A stretch of 64,000 bases of DNA from JAFKFH01 sp017307375. Lineage in GTDB: Bacteria > Pseudomonadota > Alphaproteobacteria > Ferrovibrionales > Ferrovibrionaceae. A program made the translations under genes and the position numbers. Positions 9,414 to 16,660 of this stretch are shown here, one piece after another. The DNA lies in assembly GCA_965229335.1 (NCBI GenBank), contig OZ245874.1:4092001-4156000 (forward strand), in the 5' to 3' direction. Below the pieces are notes generated by a model, which saw only the letters and a program-made list of their open reading frames with translations, ran no database searches and was not told the origin of the DNA. Within the stretch, counting starts at the first letter, position 1. Each line of letters starts with the position of its first letter.

Positions 9414-10140
9414 CGCTGCCCCCGTAGCGCCGTTCACGGCGCTGGAAATCGGCGACCGCCCGGGCAAGGTGGTGGCGATCGAAATCCGGCCACAAGGTGT
9501 CGATGAAGGCGAGTTCGGCATAGGCCGACTGCCACAGCAGGAAGTTGGACAGCCGCTGCTCGCCGGACGTGCGGATGACGAGGTCGGGATCGGGAATGTC
9601 GGCGGTCTCGAGATGGCGGGCGAACAGATCGGCATCGATCGCGGCAGGGTCGAGCCGCCCGGCCGCCGCCTCGGCGGCCAGCTTGCGGCAGGCGGCGACG
9701 ATCTCGTTCTGGCTGCCGTAGTTCAGCGCGATCACCAGGGTCAGGCCGCGGTTTGCCGCCGTGCGGGTCTCGGCCCGCTCGACCAGATCGACGATGTCGG
9801 CGGCAAGCCTCGAGCGGTCGCCGATGATGCGGATGCGCACGCCGTTGCGGTCGAGTTCGTCGATTTCGCGACGGATATAGAGCCGCAGCAGATCCATCAG
9901 ATCGAGAACTTCGGAAGCCGGCCGCTTCCAGTTCTCCGATGAAAAGGCATAGAGCGTCAGATAGCCGATACCCATCTCGCGGCAGCCCTTGACCACCTCG
10001 CGCACCGCATCGGCGCCCTTGCGATGGCCGAGGCTGCGGGGCAGGCCACGGGCGGACGCCCAGCGGCCGTTGCCGTCCATGATGATGGCAACGTGGGTGG
10101 GCGGCTTGGGATCCGCCGGCGATGTCGAAACCAGGGTCAC
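9406..10140 (-). CDS. uppS: Isoprenyl (undecaprenyl) diphosphate synthase
   Basis: A cis-prenyltransferase of 244 aa that makes the C55 carrier lipid for peptidoglycan and LPS. The catalytic IIMDGNGRWA motif is near residue 20, and LTLYAFSSENWKRP plus the C-terminal DLVIRTSGEQRLSNFLLWQ are family signatures. The start is assigned to a GTG at 10140, 14 nt after the frr stop, because the first in-frame ATG near the motif is the catalytic-site Met itself. No strong ribosome binding site is visible, so the exact start is moderately certain. Confidence 0.94.
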   Translation of the reverse strand: MTLVSTSPADPKPPTHVAIIMDGNGRWASARGLPRSLGHRKGADAVREVVKGCREMGIGYLTLYAFSSENWKRPASEVLDLMDLLRLYIRREIDELDRNGVRIRIIGDRSRLAADIVDLVERAETRTAANRGLTLVIALNYGSQNEIVAACRKLAAEAAAGRLDPAAIDADLFARHLETADIPDPDLVIRTSGEQRLSNFLLWQSAYAELAFIDTLWPDFDRHHLARAVADFQRRERRYGGSGV

Positions 10141-10154
10141 CGGACCGGCCCGGC

Positions 10155-10709
10155 CTAGACCTGCATGATTTCCTTCTGCTTGGTGGCAAGGACCTCGTCG
10201 ATCCGGGCGATCGCCTTGTCGGTCAATTCCTGGATCTCTTCCTGCCACAGCGCGACCTCGTCCTCCGAGACGTGGCCGTCCTTCTGCATCTTCTTCAGGC
10301 CGTCCATGCCGTCGCGGCGCACGTTGCGCACGGCGACCTTGGCATGTTCGGCGTACTGGCCGGCCACCTTGGTCAACTCCTTGCGGCGCTGTTCGTTCAG
10401 TTCCGGGATCGGAATGCGGACGAGGGTGCCATCGGCCTGGGGGTTGAGGCCGAGGCCCGAATCGCGGATCGCCTTCTCGACCGCCTTGACGTTGGCCTTG
10501 TCCCAGACCTGGACCGAGATCATCCGCGGCTCCGGTACCGAGACGGTGCCGACCTGCGCGATCGGCAGGTTCGAGCCGTAGGCGTTGACGACGACGGGTT
10601 CAAGGAGGCTCGCACTGGCGCGGCCGGTGCGCAGGCCGCCGAATTCGTGGCGCAGCACCTCGATGGCCTTGTTCATCCGCTGTCCGATGTCGTCGAGGTC
10701 CACTGACAT
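10155..10709 (-). CDS. frr: Ribosome recycling factor
   Basis: A protein of 184 aa, the normal length, that splits post-termination ribosomes with EF-G. The sequence shows the three-helix-bundle/domain II pattern, with LRTGRASASLLEPVVVNAYG, IRIPIPELNEQRRKEL and a C-terminal helix ending KQKEIMQV. A good Shine-Dalgarno (AAGGGAG) lies about 7 nt before the ATG. It follows pyrH by 45 nt in the classical rpsB-tsf-pyrH-frr order. Confidence 0.97.
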   Translation of the reverse strand: MSVDLDDIGQRMNKAIEVLRHEFGGLRTGRASASLLEPVVVNAYGSNLPIAQVGTVSVPEPRMISVQVWDKANVKAVEKAIRDSGLGLNPQADGTLVRIPIPELNEQRRKELTKVAGQYAEHAKVAVRNVRRDGMDGLKKMQKDGHVSEDEVALWQEEIQELTDKAIARIDEVLATKQKEIMQV

Positions 10710-10754
10710 GGAAAATCTCCCTTGCGCGGGTTGCTTCTTGAAGTAACGCCGAAA

Positions 10755-11474
10755 TCAGTCCGAGATCACGGTGCAGACGCCGGTGCCCTGCACCACACGG
10801 GCGAGGCAATCGGGTTCATGCAACGAGAAGACGACGATCGGAATCGAGTTTTCGCGCGCCAGGCTGATCGCCGAAGCGTCCATCACCTTCAGATCCATCC
10901 GCAGCACGTCCATGTAGCCGAGGCGGTCGAAGCGGGTGGCGGTCGGGTCGGTCTTGGGATCGGCCGTGTAGACGCCGTCGACCTGGGTACCCTTGAGCAT
11001 CGCGTTGCAGCCCATTTCGGCGGCACGCAACGCGGCGGCGGTATCGGTCGTGAAGAACGGGTTGCCGGTGCCGGCGGCGAAGATGACGACGCGGCCCTTT
11101 TCCAGATGCCGCTGCGCGCGGCGCCGGATGTAGGGCTCGCAGATCGTGGTCATCGGAATCGCGCTCATCACCCGGGTTTCGCAACCCTTGCTTTCCAGGG
11201 CATGCTGCATGCCCAGCGCGTTGATCACGGTGGCCAGCATGCCCATGTAGTCGGCCGAGGCGCGCGCCATCCCCTTCGTCGCGCCGGCGACGCCGCGGAA
11301 GATATTGCCGCCGCCGATGACGAGGCAGACCTGGGCGCCGAGCGCGTGGACCTTGGCGATCTCACCGGCGATGCGATCGACGGTGGCGAAGTCGATGCCG
11401 TAGCCCTGCTGGCCCATCAGGGCCTCGCCGGAGCATTTCAGCAGGATACGATTGTAACGAAGCGGCGAGGTCAT
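10755..11474 (-). CDS. pyrH: UMP kinase
   Basis: A protein of 239 aa of the amino-acid-kinase fold that phosphorylates UMP to UDP; bacterial PyrH is hexameric and controlled by GTP and UTP. Recognisable pieces are ILLKCSGEALMG at the N-terminus, VIGGGNIFRG, and DASAISLARENSIPIVVF with the nucleotide site. I chose the ATG at 11474 (MTSPLRYN) because it gives the family length. An ATG at 11513 would add residues encoded by a direct repeat in the leader. Confidence 0.96.
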   Translation of the reverse strand: MTSPLRYNRILLKCSGEALMGQQGYGIDFATVDRIAGEIAKVHALGAQVCLVIGGGNIFRGVAGATKGMARASADYMGMLATVINALGMQHALESKGCETRVMSAIPMTTICEPYIRRRAQRHLEKGRVVIFAAGTGNPFFTTDTAAALRAAEMGCNAMLKGTQVDGVYTADPKTDPTATRFDRLGYMDVLRMDLKVMDASAISLARENSIPIVVFSLHEPDCLARVVQGTGVCTVISD

Positions 11475-11491
11475 GACGGATCCGTGAAGAT

Positions 11492-11517
11492 GGGCCAATG
11501 GGAACAGGGCCAATGGG
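11492..11517 (-). repeat. Short direct repeat in the pyrH leader
   Basis: The 11-mer GGGCCAATGGG (plus strand) occurs at 11492-11502 and again at 11507-11517, a 15-bp period, ending 18 nt before the pyrH start codon. It lies in the untranslated leader if the 11474 start is right. No function is evident. Confidence 0.6.
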
Positions 11518-11553
11518 CTGTTTCGACGGGCGGCTGACTAGGCCGGACATGAA

Positions 11554-11587
11554 GCCGCCGACGGAATCGACCGATTCCATCGGCGGC
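11554..11587. promoter_or_regulatory. Long hairpin in the tsf-pyrH intergenic space
   Basis: The arms 11554-11569 and 11572-11587 are 16 nt each and pair with one C/T (wobble) mismatch across a 2-nt gap. The region between tsf and pyrH is about 195 nt, unusually long for this operon. On the minus-strand transcript the stem is followed by TTCATGTCC rather than a T-run, so a rho-independent terminator is doubtful. An attenuator, RNA processing site or partial terminator separating tsf from pyrH expression is possible. Confidence 0.5.
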
Positions 11588-11669
11588 GGAAACATACACC
11601 AGTAAATTGGGGCGACCAAATGGCAGGCTTGCGCCGGCTTTTCGGCCGCCCGGTCTTAAGGCGGTTTCG

Positions 11670-12593
11670 TCAGCCGGCCATCTTGGCGACTTCGGCGGCG
11701 AAGTCGTCGGCGGCCTTCTCGATGCCCTCACCCAGCTGGAAGCGGGCAAACGCGGCGATCTCGACCGGCGCACCGGCTTCCTTCGCGGCGTTGGCCAGCA
11801 CCTTGTTCACCGGGGTTTCGCCGTCGATGACGAAGGTCTGCTCGAGCAACACGACTTCCTGGTAGAACTTGCGGATGCGACCCTCGACCATCTTGGCGAT
11901 GATCTCGGCCGGCTTGCCGGAACCGGCGGCCTGATCGGTCAGCACCGACTTCTCGCGCTCGACCAGCGACTGGTCGAGATCGGCGACCGACAGCGACTGC
12001 GGATTGGTCGCCGCGATATGCATCGCGATCTGCTTGCCGAGGCCTTCCAGCACGTCCTTCTTGCCGGCCGACTTCAGCGCGACCAGCACGCCGATCTTGC
12101 CGATGCCGTCGCCCAACGAGTTGTGGACATAGGGCACGACCGCGCCTTCCGGCACGGACAGCGTCTTGACGCGGCGCAGGCTCATGTTCTCGCCGATGGT
12201 GGCCACCGCATGGGTGATCTCCTCGGCGACGGTGCGGCCAGTGCCGGGGTAAGCGGCAGCCTTCAGCGTCTCGACGTCGGCGCCAGAAGTCAGCGCGACC
12301 TTGGCGACGCCGCGGGCCAGCGCCTGGAACTGGTCGTTGCGGGCGACGAAGTCGGTCTCGGCGTTGACCTCGACGACAGCGCCGGTCAGCCCGTCGAGCG
12401 CGACAGCCACCAAGCCCTCGGCAGCGACGCGGCCGGCCTTCTTGGCGGCGGCGGCAAGACCCTTCTTGCGCAGCCAGTCGACGGCCTCGTCGAGCGAGCC
12501 GGCGGTTTCGGCCAACGCCTTCTTGCAGTCCATCATGCCGGCGCCGGTCTTCTCGCGAAGTTCCTTGACCAGCGCAGCGGTGATTTCAGCCAT
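11670..12593 (-). CDS. tsf: Elongation factor Ts
   Basis: A protein of 307 aa, the guanine nucleotide exchange factor for EF-Tu. The N-terminal UBA-like domain contains LREKTGAGMMDCKKAL, and the dimerisation/core domain carries NAETDFVARNDQF (about residues 78-90). A GAGGG Shine-Dalgarno precedes the ATG. The gap to rpsB is 30 nt, the normal rpsB-tsf arrangement. Confidence 0.97.
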   Translation of the reverse strand: MAEITAALVKELREKTGAGMMDCKKALAETAGSLDEAVDWLRKKGLAAAAKKAGRVAAEGLVAVALDGLTGAVVEVNAETDFVARNDQFQALARGVAKVALTSGADVETLKAAAYPGTGRTVAEEITHAVATIGENMSLRRVKTLSVPEGAVVPYVHNSLGDGIGKIGVLVALKSAGKKDVLEGLGKQIAMHIAATNPQSLSVADLDQSLVEREKSVLTDQAAGSGKPAEIIAKMVEGRIRKFYQEVVLLEQTFVIDGETPVNKVLANAAKEAGAPVEIAAFARFQLGEGIEKAADDFAAEVAKMAG

Positions 12594-12623
12594 GGGTTAT
12601 CCCTCGAATGACGGGGGTGGAGA

Positions 12624-13394
12624 TCAGGCCTGGGCTTCTTCGAGCGCCGGCTCGGCCGGCAGCTCCGCGGCAGCACCGACATCGCCACCCTGGGCCGAGA
12701 TGTCGGCCTGGATGCCGTCGAGCACGGCCGCGGTGAAGAGGTCGCAGTACAGGCCGATGGCGCGCAGCGCGTCGTCGTTGCCCGGGATCGGGTAGGTGAT
12801 CGGGGCCGGATCCGAGTTCGAATCGACGACGGCCACGACGGGAATGCCGAGCTTGCGGGCTTCGGCAACCGCGATGTCTTCCTTGATGGTGTCGATGACG
12901 ACCAGGATGTCGGGCAGGCCGCCCATCTCCTTGATGCCGCCGAGCGCCCGCTCGAGCTTGTCGCGCTCACGGGTCAGCTGCAGCAGTTCCTTCTTGGTCA
13001 GACCGAGCGAGCCCAGATCGCCCGAGAGCTTCTCGTCCAGCTCCTTCAGGCGGCGGATCGACACCGAGATCGTCTTCCAGTTGGTCAGCATGCCGCCGAG
13101 CCAGCGATGGTTGACGAAGTACTGGCCGCACTTGCGGGCAGCCTCGGCGATCGGCTCGGACGCCTGGCGCTTGGTGGCGACGAACAGGACGCGGCCACCG
13201 CCGGCGACGACGTCGCGCACGGTCTTCAGCGCGCGGTCGAGCATCGGCACGGTCTGGCGCAGGTCGATGATATGGACGCCGTTGCGCGAACCATAGAGGT
13301 AGGAGGCCATCTTCGGGTTCCAGCGATGGGTCTGGTGACCGAAATGGGCGCCGGCCTCGATCAGCTGGCGCAGATTCACGACGGGAAGAGCCAT
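12624..13394 (-). CDS. rpsB: 30S ribosomal protein S2
   Basis: A protein of 256 aa with the S2 signatures LIEAGAHFGHQTHRWNPKM near the N-terminus and VNHRWLGGMLTNWKT around residue 115. The C-terminal tail is acidic and alanine/glutamate-rich, common in alphaproteobacterial S2. GGAGAAAAGGAC precedes the ATG. It is the first gene of the minus-strand block, so the promoter for rpsB-tsf must lie in the 13395-13600 region. Confidence 0.97.
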   Translation of the reverse strand: MALPVVNLRQLIEAGAHFGHQTHRWNPKMASYLYGSRNGVHIIDLRQTVPMLDRALKTVRDVVAGGGRVLFVATKRQASEPIAEAARKCGQYFVNHRWLGGMLTNWKTISVSIRRLKELDEKLSGDLGSLGLTKKELLQLTRERDKLERALGGIKEMGGLPDILVVIDTIKEDIAVAEARKLGIPVVAVVDSNSDPAPITYPIPGNDDALRAIGLYCDLFTAAVLDGIQADISAQGGDVGAAAELPAEPALEEAQA

Positions 13395-13438
13395 AATAAG
13401 AGAGTCCTTTTCTCCGGTTGGCCGCCGCGGGGATTTAG

Positions 13439-13455
13439 GTTCCCATCATGGGAAC
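13439..13455. promoter_or_regulatory. Perfect palindrome in the rpsB leader
   Basis: GTTCCCATCATGGGAAC has 7-bp arms and a 3-nt centre and lies 45-60 nt upstream of the rpsB start. It could be an operator or a small leader hairpin. No protein partner can be named from sequence alone. Confidence 0.4.
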
Positions 13456-13582
13456 ACCGGAAGGACGGAGCGCGCGACAAACGCGGCCCGCCACGCTCCC
13501 CGCGTGTGGGTTTGAAGTGGGCGCCTTCTACCTGAGGAACGGGGGCAGATCAAGTCCGAAGCGGCGGCAAGGCGGCGAGAGA

Positions 13583-13634
13583 AAACAAAATAAGAACAAA
13601 GCCGTTGACGGCGCCATCTGTTCTCGTTATGTTT
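13583..13634 (+). promoter_or_regulatory. SOS-like promoter unit 1 with two LexA-type boxes
   Basis: The core promoter is TTGACG (13605-13610), a 17-nt spacer and TATGTT (13628-13633). The -10 overlaps GTTC-TCGTTAT-GTTT (13620-13634), one mismatch from the alphaproteobacterial LexA box GTTC-N7-GTTC. A second box in inverse orientation, AAAC-AAAATAA-GAAC (13583-13597), lies 22 nt upstream and also has one mismatch. The -35 starts 8 nt after the upstream box. Unit 2 has exactly the same geometry. The LexA consensus is established for the class; binding here is inferred. Confidence 0.55.
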
Positions 13635-13639
13635 TCACC

Positions 13640-13762
13640 ATACGCACGCGGGCCGCATCAAGGCTTCGATCTTCTCCGGGGGATCCAGGCAGTCGCAGGC
13701 CGGCACAGCCTAAGGACGACAGTACAGCGACGTCACGGGGCGCCTCGACACTGGGGCGCCCC
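13640..13762 (+). ncRNA. Candidate small RNA from promoter unit 1
   Basis: A transcript starting about 7 nt after the TATGTT -10 would run through about 100 nt without an ATG-initiated reading frame of note. It would then reach a GC hairpin (13737-13744 pairing with 13755-13762, arms GGGGCGCC/GGCGCCCC) followed by TGCTGCTG. The weak T content makes termination uncertain. The boundaries are estimates from the promoter and hairpin. It resembles the candidate 330 bp downstream in layout rather than in overall sequence. Confidence 0.3.
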
Positions 13763-13912
13763 TGCTGCTGTCCGGGCCGGCTGCATGCCGGGCATCCATT
13801 CGCGACATCGCGAGTCCCCGCGCCACGGTCTCTGACGGCCTCTGGCCCCGCGATTCGGCCGCCACGTGGCGAACTGGGCATTCCCCGGGGGCGGAGGATC
13901 CGGCAGCAATCA

Positions 13913-13964
13913 GAACATAGATCGAACACACCGCTTGACGAGTCGGGATGTTCGATCTATGTTC
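13913..13964 (+). promoter_or_regulatory. SOS-like promoter unit 2 with two perfect LexA boxes
   Basis: GAAC-ATAGATC-GAAC (13913-13927) and GTTC-GATCTAT-GTTC (13950-13964) are exact reverse complements and both match the alphaproteobacterial LexA consensus GTTC-N7-GTTC perfectly. Including one extra base each, they form a 16-bp perfect inverted repeat. Between them lies TTGACG (13935-13940); with a 17-nt spacer it pairs with a TATGTT -10 (13958-13963) inside the right box. A repressor on the right box would block the promoter. The box-to-box spacing (22 nt) and box-to--35 spacing are identical to unit 1. Confidence 0.65.
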
Positions 13965-13969
13965 CCTGC

Positions 13970-14097
13970 ATCCGGACGTGGCTGCCGAGCCCACCTCGCC
14001 CTCCCCGACTGGTCCCCGACGGTCGAGGTTTCCGGCAGCCGCCCCGCCAGACTTACTCATGTCCAAGTCGAGGGAGGCGCCCCCAGCGCCTCCCTTG
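13970..14097 (+). ncRNA. Candidate structured small RNA from promoter unit 2
   Basis: Starting just after the second SOS-like promoter, the sequence can form nested stems: GGCTGCCG (13980-13987) with CGGCAGCC (14033-14040), and ACCTCG (13992-13997) with CGAGGT (14024-14029). A strong 12-bp terminator-like hairpin follows (14069-14080 with 14086-14097, loop CCCCA). No convincing reading frame is contained. The end lies just before the convergent HIT gene. Size about 130 nt. Both boundaries are inferred. Confidence 0.4.
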
Positions 14098-14134
14098 CTG
14101 CGTGTCCGGCGCGCGCGGCGCGACGGCAGCCGCT

Positions 14135-14560
14135 TCAGAGGTTGTGGCGAATCCGCGCCGCCAGATCGCCGATCCTGGTCATGTCGCCGGGCTTCGGGAT
14201 CCAGTTGAAGTCGAGCTGATCGCCGAGGCGCCGCGGCAGGACATGGATATGGAAGTGAGGCACCGACTGGGCGGCCCCCTTGCCGTTGGCCTGGACAAGG
14301 TTCAAACCGTCGGGCTGCACCGTGCGCCAGACCGCACCGGCCACCTTGTGAATGACCGGCGCCAGCCGGGCGAACAGATCCGGCGGCAGATCGAGCACCG
14401 TCGGATAGTGCGCCTTGGCGATCACGAGGCAGTGGCCGTCATTGGCCGGATTGATATCCATGAAGGCCAGCGCGTCGTCGGTCTCGTACAATTTGAAGCT
14501 GGGGATCGTCCCCGCCACGATCTTGCAGAAGACGCAGTTTTCGTCATGCGGCTCGGCCAT
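14135..14560 (-). CDS. HIT family nucleotide-binding hydrolase
   Basis: A protein of 141 aa of the histidine triad superfamily (HinT/Fhit-like), cytoplasmic enzymes that hydrolyse nucleoside phosphoramidates or dinucleoside polyphosphates. The triad is HFHIHVLPR with His102, His104 and His106. An N-terminal CVFCKIVAG gives the CxxC often present in this branch. The physiological substrate cannot be told from sequence. It lies downstream of and parallel to the quinone oxidoreductase gene, with a 44-nt gap, so co-transcription is possible. Confidence 0.92.
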   Translation of the reverse strand: MAEPHDENCVFCKIVAGTIPSFKLYETDDALAFMDINPANDGHCLVIAKAHYPTVLDLPPDLFARLAPVIHKVAGAVWRTVQPDGLNLVQANGKGAAQSVPHFHIHVLPRRLGDQLDFNWIPKPGDMTRIGDLAARIRHNL

Positions 14561-14604
14561 CGCTCGTGAGTCTCCGGTCTGGATCAGAAGGCCGGAGCTT
14601 ACCC

Positions 14605-15582
14605 TCAGTTCAGGTCGATGACGACATTGCCGAGCGTGCGGCCGGCCTCAACGGCTTCATGGGCCTCGACGATCCGGTCGAGCGGAAAGCGGGCACCGAC
14701 GGTATGATCCAGACGGCCACCGCCGGCCATCGCGTTGATCGCCGCAATACCACGCGCGAATTCGTCCGGCAGCAGGTCATAGACCAGGAAGAAGCGCAGC
14801 GTGATCGCGTTCATCAGCAGCGGCCGGAACGGCACCGCCACCGGATCGACAGTGTTCGACCCGTAGCAGACGACCTGGGCGCGCGGCTTCAGGATGCGGT
14901 CGAGCAGCGCGGCGGTCGACGAGAAATCCATGTCGACGACGCCATCGACGCCGCCGGGCGCCAGGGCCTGCAGCCTGCCCGCGACGTCTTCACGCTTGTA
15001 GTCGATGGTCTCGGCGGCCCCGGCTGCCCGCGCATGCGCAGCCTTTTGCTCGGAGCCGACGGTGCCGATCACCCGGGCGCCCCGCTCGCGCGCCGCGAAC
15101 TGGGTCGCATAGTGGCCCACCGCAGAAGAGGCACCGGTTATCAGCAGCGTCTTCCCCGCCAGATCGTCGAACAGCGACACCGCGTGAAACGCCGTCAGGG
15201 CAGGAATGCCGAAACAGGCTGCGGCCGCCTCGTCGACGCCGGCCGGCAGGGGCACGGCCTGGGCCGCCGGCAAGGCGATGTACTCGGCCGCCGTGCCGAG
15301 TGGCCGACGCCACTGGCCATTGTAAACCCAGACGCGCTCGCCGATGCGGCTCTCCGGCACACCCGCCCCGACCCGGTCGATGATCCCGGCGCCGTCCGAA
15401 TGGGGCACGATCCGCGGATCGGATAGCGGCCTTGCCAGACGCGACTTCACGTCGGACGGGTTGACCCCGGACGTCGCAAGCCTGACCCGCACCTCGCCGG
15501 GCGCCGGTTCGGGTGTCGGCAGTTCGCCGACCACCAGCACCTCGCGAGCCTTGCCGTTCCGTTCATACCAGGCAGCGCGCAT
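14605..15582 (-). CDS. NADPH:quinone reductase-like MDR oxidoreductase
   Basis: A medium-chain dehydrogenase/reductase of 325 aa of the zinc-independent quinone oxidoreductase branch. There is a GroES-like N-terminal domain with VNPSDVKSRL and a Rossmann domain with the NADPH motif LLITGASSAVGHYATQFA near residue 145. The structural and catalytic zinc cysteine clusters of alcohol dehydrogenases are absent. It is divergent from the LysR regulator at 15685 with 102 nt between starts, so it is the likely target of that regulator. Confidence 0.88.
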   Translation of the reverse strand: MRAAWYERNGKAREVLVVGELPTPEPAPGEVRVRLATSGVNPSDVKSRLARPLSDPRIVPHSDGAGIIDRVGAGVPESRIGERVWVYNGQWRRPLGTAAEYIALPAAQAVPLPAGVDEAAAACFGIPALTAFHAVSLFDDLAGKTLLITGASSAVGHYATQFAARERGARVIGTVGSEQKAAHARAAGAAETIDYKREDVAGRLQALAPGGVDGVVDMDFSSTAALLDRILKPRAQVVCYGSNTVDPVAVPFRPLLMNAITLRFFLVYDLLPDEFARGIAAINAMAGGGRLDHTVGARFPLDRIVEAHEAVEAGRTLGNVVIDLN

Positions 15583-15663
15583 CGTCCGATCCTCAGTTGT
15601 ACTTGCCAGCCCACTGAAGCCGATCCGAATCCATATGTAAAATGAGTTCTTGCCCTCTCAACA

Positions 15664-15678
15664 ATAAATATATTTTAT
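15664..15678. promoter_or_regulatory. AT-rich dyad in the LysR/oxidoreductase divergent region
   Basis: ATAAA-N5-TTTAT (arms 15664-15668 and 15674-15678) stands out in a GC-rich genome and ends 7 nt before the LysR start codon. LysR proteins bind T-N11-A type dyads in divergent intergenic regions, so this is a plausible autoregulatory site. It could equally be the -10 region of the LysR promoter. Confidence 0.35.
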
Positions 15679-15684
15679 AGATAA

Positions 15685-16560
15685 ATGAACGATGCCGCCG
15701 ACCTCGATCTCGATCTCCTGCGCGCCTTCGTTGCCGTAGCGGAGGAAGGCGGGTTCACCGCCGCTGCCGAACGCCTGCGGCGCACCCAGGCGGCCGTGTC
15801 GCTCAAGATCAAGCGGCTGGAAGCCACACTCGGCAAGCGAGTACTGGAACGATCCAGCCGGCATCTCGCTTTAACGCACGATGGCGAAGTGCTGCTCGGC
15901 TATGCACGTCGGCTTTTGGACTTGAACGATGAAACGCTGCAGCGGCTGGGTGCGCCACCGGTGTCCGGGACATTGAGGGTCGGTGTCGCCGACTATTTCC
16001 TGCCGGCTCACCTGCCCAAGGCCCTGGCGCGGTTCGGTCGCAGCCACCCGGACGTGCATGTCCAGGCCAGGGTCGGCTTCGCCCAGGACCTCACCGCAGC
16101 CTTCGAGCGCGGTGATCTCGATCTCGTCCTCACCCGGCGCGAGCAGGGCGAGGGCAAGGGCCGGCTGATCTGGCGCGATCCGCTGGTCTGGGCGGCCTCC
16201 GCCGGGCTGGAGATCGTTCCGGCCCGGCCGCTGCGCCTGTGCCTGCTGCCCGCCCCGTGCGTCTATCGCACGCACGGCATCACGGCGCTCGACCGGATCG
16301 GCCGGCGATGGGAGGCGGCCTACACCGCGCCCAGCGTGCTGGGGCTGCAGGCGGCGGCACTGGCCGGTGTCGGCGTCGCCGTGCTATCCCGCTCGGCGAT
16401 GATTGGCGGGCTGCGCGAACTCACTCCCGAAGAAGGGTTTCCTATATTGCCGGAGCTTGAAGTGATCGTGCTGGGCGAAGATGGCCCGCGGGCGCATCTG
16501 GCTCGACCGCTACTCCAGCTTATTCTCGACAGCGCACGACAGGAATTCCCGACGCTATAG
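15685..16560 (+). CDS. LysR family transcriptional regulator
   Basis: A protein of 291 aa. The N-terminal winged helix-turn-helix spans residues 5-65 (FVAVAEEGGFTAAAERLRRT, then QAAVSLKIKRLE), followed by the periplasmic-binding-like effector domain. The cysteine-bearing LCLLPAPCVYR segment is characteristic of the LrhA/HdfR-like branch. It is divergent from the quinone oxidoreductase. It shares its architecture and many residues (LLGYARRLLDL, the PxCxYR motif) with the LysR at 57502-58377, so the two are paralogues. Confidence 0.92.
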   Translation: MNDAADLDLDLLRAFVAVAEEGGFTAAAERLRRTQAAVSLKIKRLEATLGKRVLERSSRHLALTHDGEVLLGYARRLLDLNDETLQRLGAPPVSGTLRVGVADYFLPAHLPKALARFGRSHPDVHVQARVGFAQDLTAAFERGDLDLVLTRREQGEGKGRLIWRDPLVWAASAGLEIVPARPLRLCLLPAPCVYRTHGITALDRIGRRWEAAYTAPSVLGLQAAALAGVGVAVLSRSAMIGGLRELTPEEGFPILPELEVIVLGEDGPRAHLARPLLQLILDSARQEFPTL

Positions 16561-16660
16561 GAACGCCTTCATTTCCTGTTCGCCACTCAATGGTAGGACA
16601 ATAGTCCTGAATACCTATGAACAATTGATCTAACGGGTGAGCGCCCTATCTTCGGGTGCA

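Larger units (their letters stand above)
13395..14134. other. 740-nt region without a credible protein gene
   Basis: Several frames are open here but none has a recognisable protein, a sensible start context or a composition like the neighbours. The left part (13395-13580) is the rpsB leader/promoter side and contains a palindrome. The right part holds two equally organised plus-strand promoter units with LexA-type sites and downstream hairpins, listed separately. The last 37 nt separate the second hairpin from the end of the HIT gene. Confidence 0.7.

Noticed and set aside
13627..13929. A 100-codon minus-strand frame starting at the left LexA box of unit 2
   Set aside because: Its start codon falls within the operator itself, no minus-strand promoter with proper spacing was found, and the sequence looks random.
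13448..14569. A long plus-strand open frame spanning the rpsB-HIT intergenic region
   Set aside because: The translation is Arg/Pro/Ser-rich without domain features, runs antisense through the HIT gene and has no ribosome site. The SOS-like promoters and hairpins inside it argue for non-coding function.
16560..16584. A possible EcfG-type stress promoter (GGAAC then CGCC after 16 nt) before otsA
   Set aside because: The -35 matches but the -10 has two mismatches out of four to CGTT, and the -35 overlaps the end of the upstream LysR gene; too weak to claim.
16595..16608. AGGAC-AATA-GTCCT dyad upstream of otsA
   Set aside because: Short 5-bp arms with no second copy nearby; likely chance, although an operator cannot be excluded.
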